Of a stretch of 9,548 bases of DNA, positions 6,100 through 9,548 are shown in pieces. Both the position numbers and the translations under genes were made by a program. A model generated the notes under the pieces. It was given only the letters and a program-made list of their open reading frames with translations. It made no database searches and had not been told where the DNA came from. This stretch comes from JBBDXA01 sp040902585. Its GTDB lineage: Bacteria > Planctomycetota > Phycisphaerae > Phycisphaerales > Phycisphaeraceae. Where the stretch lies: positions 1 to 9,548 of the forward strand of contig JBBDXA010000008.1 in assembly GCA_040902585.1 (NCBI GenBank), given 5' to 3'. Each line of letters begins with the position of its first letter. Position 1 is the first letter of the stretch.

Positions 6100-7602
6100 A
6101 TGGCAGAAACCCGAGTTCGCAAGCGAAGCACCAACCGCAAGCGAAGTGAACCAGAAGAAGAAACGCCCGAAGAGCCCCCGGCAGTGAGCGAGGCCGCCCC
6201 CGAGCCCGAGGAAGCCAAACCCGCGCCCAAGGCCGCCGAACCCAAGCCTGCGCCCAAGCCCGAGGTAAAGAGGCCCCACGCTCAGAGCGACGAGGAACTC
6301 GAAGCTGAGACGCAGCAGCGTTACGAACAGGCCAAGCGAAGCGAACTGACCGTTCGCGACCTTCAGAAGCTCGACATGGTCGCGCTGAAGAAGCTCGGCG
6401 AAGAAGAGAACGTCAAAGACATCGACACCCTCACGCGCCACAAGCTCACCTTCAAGATCCTCGAACGCAAGATCATGAAGCAGGGCCTGATGTACGGCGA
6501 AGGCGTGCTGGAAATCCTGCCCGACGGCTTCGGCTTCCTGCGCTCGCCTGAGTATTCGTACCTCGCCTGCCCGGATGACATTTACGTCAGCCCGTCGCAG
6601 ATTCGCCGCTTCGGCTTGAAGCCCGGGCACATCGTGCAGGGCACGATTCGGCCGCCCAAAGAGAGCGAAAAATACTTTGCGCTGCTGCGTGTCGATGCGG
6701 TCAACGGCGCGCCGCCTGACTCGCTTAACGACATGAAGACGTACGAAGACCTCACCCCGCTGCATCCCTTTGAGCGGTTCGTGATGGAGACGGACTCGGA
6801 AGAGATCTCCATGCGTATCGTCGATCTCGTCACGCCGGTGGGCAAGGGTCAGCGAGCGCTGATCGTCGCTCCGCCGCGTACCGGTAAGACGGTCCTGCTT
6901 CAGAAGATGGCCAATTCGATCATCAAGAACAATCCCAACTGCAAGGTGATCGTGCTGCTGATCGCTGAGCGTCCTGAAGAAGTGACGGATTTCCGTAGGC
7001 ACACGCCCAAGGAAGTCGAAGTCGTCGCCAGTTCGTTCGATGAATCCAGCACCCGCCACGTGCAGGTCTGCGAAATGGTCATTGAGAAATCCAAGCGTAT
7101 GGTCGAGTTCGGCGATGATGTGGTCATCCTCATGGACTCGCTCACCCGCATGGCCCGCGCCTACAACGAAGAGATGCCGCACTCAGGCAAGATCCTCACC
7201 GGCGGTCTCGACTCCAACGCCCTCCAGCGACCCAAGAAGTTCTTCGGCGCTGCCCGCGCGATCGAGAAGGGCGGCTCGCTCACCATCATCGCCACCGCCC
7301 TCATCGACACCGGCTCGAAGATGGACGACATCATCTTCGAAGAGTTCAAAGGCACGGGTAACAGCGAACTGCACCTGGATCGCCGGCTGATGGACAAGCG
7401 CGTCTATCCCTGTATCGACATCAGCGCCTCAGGCACCCGCCGCGAGGAACTGCTGCTCGACCCGCGCGAACTGAAGCTGGTCTACCGCCTGCGCAAGGTG
7501 CTGGCGGATATGAACGCCGTCGAAGCGATGGAGCTTCTGAAGAGCCGGCTCGAAAAGGTCAAGAGCAACGCCGAGTTCCTGTTGACAATGAACCTGGATT
7601 AA
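6100..7602 (+). CDS. rho: Transcription termination factor Rho
   Basis: Rho is a hexameric RNA-dependent ATPase and helicase that ends transcription at C-rich sites. This protein has 500 residues against about 420 in E. coli. The difference is a Glu/Pro/Lys/Ala-rich, probably disordered extension (1-80). The Rho N-terminal domain begins at LTVRDLQKL (83-91), and the RNA-binding cold-shock-like domain includes DGFGFLR (142-148) and DDIYVSPSQIRRFGL (159-173). The ATPase core has Walker A APPRTGKT (257-264), Walker B VVILMDSLTR (341-350) and the pore-loop region GGLDSNALQRPKKFFGAAR (368-386), and ends normally. The Walker A has Arg-Thr where E. coli has Lys-Ala. A strong AGGAG lies 6 nt before the ATG, so the start is secure. 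The gene probably has its own transcript ending at the terminator at 7647-7676. Confidence 0.98.
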   Translation: MAETRVRKRSTNRKRSEPEEETPEEPPAVSEAAPEPEEAKPAPKAAEPKPAPKPEVKRPHAQSDEELEAETQQRYEQAKRSELTVRDLQKLDMVALKKLGEEENVKDIDTLTRHKLTFKILERKIMKQGLMYGEGVLEILPDGFGFLRSPEYSYLACPDDIYVSPSQIRRFGLKPGHIVQGTIRPPKESEKYFALLRVDAVNGAPPDSLNDMKTYEDLTPLHPFERFVMETDSEEISMRIVDLVTPVGKGQRALIVAPPRTGKTVLLQKMANSIIKNNPNCKVIVLLIAERPEEVTDFRRHTPKEVEVVASSFDESSTRHVQVCEMVIEKSKRMVEFGDDVVILMDSLTRMARAYNEEMPHSGKILTGGLDSNALQRPKKFFGAARAIEKGGSLTIIATALIDTGSKMDDIIFEEFKGTGNSELHLDRRLMDKRVYPCIDISASGTRREELLLDPRELKLVYRLRKVLADMNAVEAMELLKSRLEKVKSNAEFLLTMNLD

Positions 7603-7603
7603 C

Positions 7604-7620
7604 GCCGCTTGCGGCTTAGC
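7604..7620 (-). repeat. 17-nt interspersed repeat, copy 1 (reverse orientation)
   Basis: This site reads GCTAAGCCGCAAGCGGC on the minus strand and is identical over all 17 bases to the sequence at 9333-9349 in the opposite orientation. The core GCCGC-AA-GCGGC is a palindrome. It begins two bases after the rho stop codon, just before the intrinsic terminator. Confidence 0.75.
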
Positions 7621-7646
7621 GATCCCTCCACAACGAAATACCTCTC

Positions 7647-7676
7647 AGCGACAGGCCGCCCTGTCGCTGTTTTCTT
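7647..7676 (+). terminator. Intrinsic terminator of rho
   Basis: A perfect 9-bp stem (AGCGACAGG/CCTGTCGCT, 7647-7655 and 7660-7668) with a 4-nt CCGC loop is followed by GTTTTCTT. It lies about 45 bp after the rho stop codon and 12 bp before the next gene. Its T-run abuts the -10-like TACAAT of that gene. Confidence 0.85.
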
Positions 7677-7681
7677 ACAAT
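7676..7681 (+). promoter_or_regulatory. Possible -10 box of a leaderless transcript
   Basis: TACAAT lies at -12 to -7 relative to the ATG at 7688, so a transcript would start about at the start codon. The only purine run between them (GAAGG) is 1 nt from the ATG, too close to act as a ribosome site. No -35 box is visible, since that position falls inside the terminator stem. Confidence 0.35.
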
Positions 7682-7687
7682 GAAGGC

Positions 7688-8437
7688 ATGGGCCACGCCA
7701 TCCTCCAGACCGATCAATCGCCCATCGCCGCGGAGCAGCTTGCCAAGGCGTTCATGTCGATCGATCGTTACGCCCCTGCCGACGGCGTGAAGATGGCCCG
7801 CGATTCCTTCGGCCTGATCATCGATCACCTTCGCGCGGAAGAAGCGGACAGGTTATCCCGCGCTCTGGGCAAGGTCGGCGTCGACACGCGCGTGGTAAGT
7901 GATGATGTGCTGTTCACGATGCCGCCGGTGAAGACCACCAAGCGATTCGACTGTCTCGCGGATCATCTGCTGGTGTACGACGCGCTGGGCCGGCCGATCA
8001 CGCTCTCGTGGGATCAGGTACTCGTCGTTGCGGCCGGTCAGGTCAGCCTCTACGAACCGAAGATCATCGAAGTCGACCGCAACGCGCACTCCGCTCGCGG
8101 CACCGACCTGCCTGTGACCGTCACCGACCGGTCGATTCGCGGGGAAGAAGTGCCGCGCCTGGTGCTGGACCTCATCGTGCTCGGCGAACCCGCGCGCTAT
8201 CGCTGCGAGGCGCAGGAGATGAACTACGCCTACCTCGCCGATCGGCAGGCGGGCTCCGTCGAAGGCAACTTCGCGGTCGTGCTGGCCGACATGGTTTCGT
8301 TCGCCTCCGCAGCGACCCTGAATCAAGGAGCGGTCGCGTTGCTTTCCGACTTCGAAAACGCCTTCACCTATCCCAGCCGCAAGTCGTTCGAGCGCGAAAT
8401 CGTCTGGCTGATCACCAGCGCCACCCTCCGCCAATAG
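7688..8437 (+). CDS. Conserved-looking protein of unknown function
   Basis: I do not recognise this 249-residue protein. It has no signal peptide or membrane segment, so it is probably cytoplasmic. Residues 30-72 (ADGVKMARDSFGLIIDHLRAEEADRLSRALGKVGVDTRVV when split into parts: helix 33-47, helix 50-62, strand 64-70) suggest a small alpha-beta domain. In it a helix ending in GV leads into a strand, as in L7/L12-like or SPOR-like folds; that comparison is only a guess. A middle region has the strand-rich motif GRPITLSWDQVLVVAAGQV (101-119), and 156-168 is a hydrophobic core segment. The C-terminus (222-249) is aromatic and helical. Codon use is like the neighbours and the frame has no rival, so it is a real gene. 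It sits between rho and the BMC operon, with its own terminator upstream and an AT-rich spacer downstream. Confidence 0.82.
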   Translation: MGHAILQTDQSPIAAEQLAKAFMSIDRYAPADGVKMARDSFGLIIDHLRAEEADRLSRALGKVGVDTRVVSDDVLFTMPPVKTTKRFDCLADHLLVYDALGRPITLSWDQVLVVAAGQVSLYEPKIIEVDRNAHSARGTDLPVTVTDRSIRGEEVPRLVLDLIVLGEPARYRCEAQEMNYAYLADRQAGSVEGNFAVVLADMVSFASAATLNQGAVALLSDFENAFTYPSRKSFEREIVWLITSATLRQ

Positions 8438-8610
8438 GGCATTCACCTCTCCCTAAGTTCTGCAATTACGCAATATTATGCTCATTCGGATCGCTCAGAT
8501 GCTCATATTGGAATCTTTTGTGAAATCTTATGAGAAGTATTGATATCTTTTGGTAGATATGGTACCCTTCGGTTCGGAATTGATTCTTTGTCCGTATGTC
8601 GAGGCTCGTC
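8438..8610 (+). promoter_or_regulatory. AT-rich control region of the microcompartment operon
   Basis: From about 8455 to 8560 the base composition drops sharply in GC compared with the rest of the window. Two copies of a 15-nt sequence, TATTGGAATCTTTTG (8506-8520) and TATTGATATCTTTTG (8538-8552), agree at 13 positions and lie 32 bp apart, about three helical turns. A looser related sequence, GCTCATTCGGATC (8480-8492), resembles GCTCATATTGGAATC (8501-8515). Possible promoter elements are TTGTGA (8518-8523) with TGATAT (8541-8546) at 17 nt spacing. The repeat is seen; its role as operator for a BMC regulator is inferred. Confidence 0.5.
8601..8604 (+). promoter_or_regulatory. Ribosome binding site that favours the inner pduL start
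   Basis: GAGG lies 6 nt before the ATG at 8611. The in-frame ATG at 8596, five codons earlier, has no such site, so the protein probably begins MIAGTLDRS. Confidence 0.6.
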
Positions 8611-9303
8611 ATGATTGCAGGCACACTCGATCGTTCGCAGGTCGAATCCATCGTCCGACAGGTGCTGCGCGACCAGGTTGCCGGCGAAGTCGGCCGGATG
8701 GTTCGCCCCACCTCGCACAACGGTGGACCGAACCCGCTGGTGGTCAACGTCTCCGCTCGCCACGTTCACGTCACGCAATCCGACCTCGAAATTCTCTTTG
8801 GCAAAGGCTCCCAGCTCACCAAGCTCAAAGACCTTTACCAGCCCGGCGAGTTCGCCAGCGAGCAGCAGGTCAACATCATCGGCCCGCGCAATCGCATGAT
8901 CCCCGGTGTGCGCATCCTCGGCCCTTGCCGGGCGTTCACGCAGGTGGAACTCTCCTACACCGATGGCATCTTTTTGGGCATCGAGTTGCCGCTGCGGATC
9001 AGCGGTAATCACGAAGGCACGCCCGGTGCGGTACTCGTCGGCCCGGCTGGTGCGGTCGCGATGACCAAGGGCGTCATCCGCGCGGCTCGACACGTTCATA
9101 TGGGCCCCGCTGACCTGGCGCACTTCCGTGTCAAAGACGGCGACTCGATGAAGCTGAAAATCCACGGCCCCTGCGGCGTCACTTTTGACAACCTCAAGGT
9201 CCGCGAGCATCCCAAAGTGAAACTCGAAATCCACATCGACACCGATGAAGGCAACGCGTGTCACCTCGAGAGCGCAACCCACATGGAACTTCTGTACACA
9301 TAA
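8611..9303 (+). CDS. pduL: Phosphate propanoyltransferase, microcompartment type
   Basis: PduL interconverts acyl-CoA plus phosphate with acyl phosphate plus CoA. This recycles CoA inside a bacterial microcompartment and feeds acyl phosphate to an acetate/propionate kinase. The 230-residue protein has both duplicated barrel halves. The metal ligands are recognisable as H51 and H53 (SARHVHV), E113 (QVELSYTD), H161 and H163 (AARHVHM) and H208 (LEIHIDTDEG), near the positions known for the Rhodopseudomonas enzyme. Residues 5-24 (TLDRSQVESIVRQVLRDQVA) form an amphipathic helix followed by a Gly/Pro/Ser-rich linker (28-42), typical of an encapsulation peptide that targets cargo to the shell interior. 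The next gene encodes a shell protein, which confirms the context. In planctomycetes such operons handle aldehydes from fucose and rhamnose breakdown; that substrate is an inference here because the signature enzymes lie outside the window. Confidence 0.95.
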   Translation: MIAGTLDRSQVESIVRQVLRDQVAGEVGRMVRPTSHNGGPNPLVVNVSARHVHVTQSDLEILFGKGSQLTKLKDLYQPGEFASEQQVNIIGPRNRMIPGVRILGPCRAFTQVELSYTDGIFLGIELPLRISGNHEGTPGAVLVGPAGAVAMTKGVIRAARHVHMGPADLAHFRVKDGDSMKLKIHGPCGVTFDNLKVREHPKVKLEIHIDTDEGNACHLESATHMELLYT

Positions 9304-9305
9304 AG

Positions 9306-9324
9306 CCGCGACCGGTGGTCGCGG
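9306..9324 (+). other. Strong hairpin between pduL and the shell gene
   Basis: CCGCGACC and GGTCGCGG pair perfectly over 8 bp around a 3-nt loop, three bases after the pduL stop codon. No T-run follows, so it is not an intrinsic terminator. A stable hairpin here could protect the upstream mRNA end or split the transcript, which would let the abundant shell protein be made in different amounts from the enzyme. Confidence 0.7.
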
Positions 9325-9332
9325 TGGATCCT

Positions 9333-9349
9333 GCTAAGCCGCAAGCGGC
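9333..9349 (+). repeat. 17-nt interspersed repeat, copy 2
   Basis: This is GCTAAGCCGCAAGCGGC, identical to the minus-strand reading of 7604-7620. It lies between the hairpin and the heptamer repeat upstream of the shell gene. Both copies sit shortly after a stop codon (rho, pduL). Confidence 0.75.
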
Positions 9350-9351
9350 AA

Positions 9352-9379
9352 AACTCTGAACCCCGAACTCTGAACTCTG
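9352..9379. repeat. Heptamer tandem repeat, AACTCTG type, four units
   Basis: Four 7-nt units: AACTCTG, AACCCCG, AACTCTG, AACTCTG, with a partial fifth (AACT) running into the ribosome site of the shell gene. It has the same period as the repeats near 3-44, 3896-3923 and 5199-5226 but a different unit sequence. Confidence 0.85.
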
Positions 9380-9394
9380 AACTGGAGCACCTCA

Positions 9395-9548
9395 ATGGCA
9401 CAACAAGCAATCGGCATGGTCGAAACCAAAGGCCTCGTATCGCTCATCGAAGCGACCGACGCGATGACGAAGGCCGCCAACGTCACGATGATCGGCTGGG
9501 ACAAGGTCGGCAGCGGCCTGGTCACGGCCTTCGTGACCGGTGACGTGG
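9395..9548 (+). CDS. Hexameric microcompartment shell protein (BMC-H), 5' part
   Basis: Single-domain BMC proteins form hexamers that tile the flat faces of the compartment shell, with a central pore for small substrates. The first 51 residues are visible and the gene runs off the right edge. They match the family closely: AIGMVETKGLVSLIEATDAM (5-24), TKAANVTMIGWDKVGSG (25-41) and LVTAFVTGDV (42-51). KVGSG (37-41) is the segment that lines or borders the pore. Trp35 stands where Tyr is common. A GGAG ribosome site lies 7 nt before the ATG. The gene follows pduL by 91 bp, with a hairpin, a 17-nt repeat and a heptamer array between them, and is probably in the same operon. Carboxysome, Pdu and Eut shell proteins share this core, so the compartment type is assigned from context, not from this fragment. 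Confidence 0.95.
   Translation, partial: MAQQAIGMVETKGLVSLIEATDAMTKAANVTMIGWDKVGSGLVTAFVTGDV

Noticed and set aside
6085..7182. Long minus-strand open frame of 365 codons opposite rho
   Set aside because: Rho is certain on the plus strand; the opposite frame is a mirror of its codon bias with no recognisable domain.
8503..9282. Minus-strand open frame of 259 codons opposite pduL
   Set aside because: PduL is complete with all metal ligands on the plus strand; the other frame has Asp/Ala/Val-rich shadow composition.

Overview
The window looks like chromosomal DNA of a GC-rich member of the Planctomycetota, probably near the Phycisphaerae. The evidence is indirect: a pduL gene followed directly by a bacterial-microcompartment (BMC) shell gene, a Rho with a long charged N-terminal extension, scarce Shine-Dalgarno sites, and gene borders carrying heptameric tandem repeats and palindromes of a kind I associate with planctomycetes. 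No rRNA, tRNA, CRISPR array, transposase or integrase was seen.

Left part (1-3749, minus strand, read right to left): a Tad/Flp pilus cluster. It holds a CpaF/TadA secretion ATPase (3749-2646), a small pilin-like membrane protein (2624-2373), a Flp-type pilin (2204-1986), a prepilin peptidase (1895-1239) and a TadE-like pseudopilin with an extra membrane segment (1029-46). All three pilin-like proteins share a basic/acidic motif, then a small residue, then Glu at +5 and a hydrophobic segment, so the peptidase encoded beside them could process all three. The cluster probably continues past the left edge.

Middle part (3750-7602, plus strand): a divergent spacer with a large hairpin and a heptamer repeat leads into an M19-family dipeptidase, which looks leaderless. 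An 87-bp (29-codon) palindromic element sits in frame inside this gene. Next come coaE (last step of coenzyme A synthesis) and rho, the termination factor, which ends in a clear intrinsic terminator.

Right part (7688-9548, plus strand): an unrecognised 249-aa protein, an AT-rich spacer with a near-perfect 15-nt direct repeat, then the start of a BMC operon: pduL (phosphotransacylase with an N-terminal encapsulation-type helix and both metal-binding HVH motifs) and a hexameric shell protein cut by the window edge. PduL converts acyl-CoA plus phosphate to acyl phosphate plus CoA inside the compartment.

The most interesting non-coding signal is a set of short heptameric tandem repeats at four gene borders (3-44, 3896-3923, 5199-5226, 9352-9379). 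Each uses a different 7-nt unit but has the same period and four to six copies. Together with the in-frame palindromic insertion, a 17-nt repeat present in both orientations, and several strong hairpins, they suggest a genome heavily decorated with small interspersed repeats.
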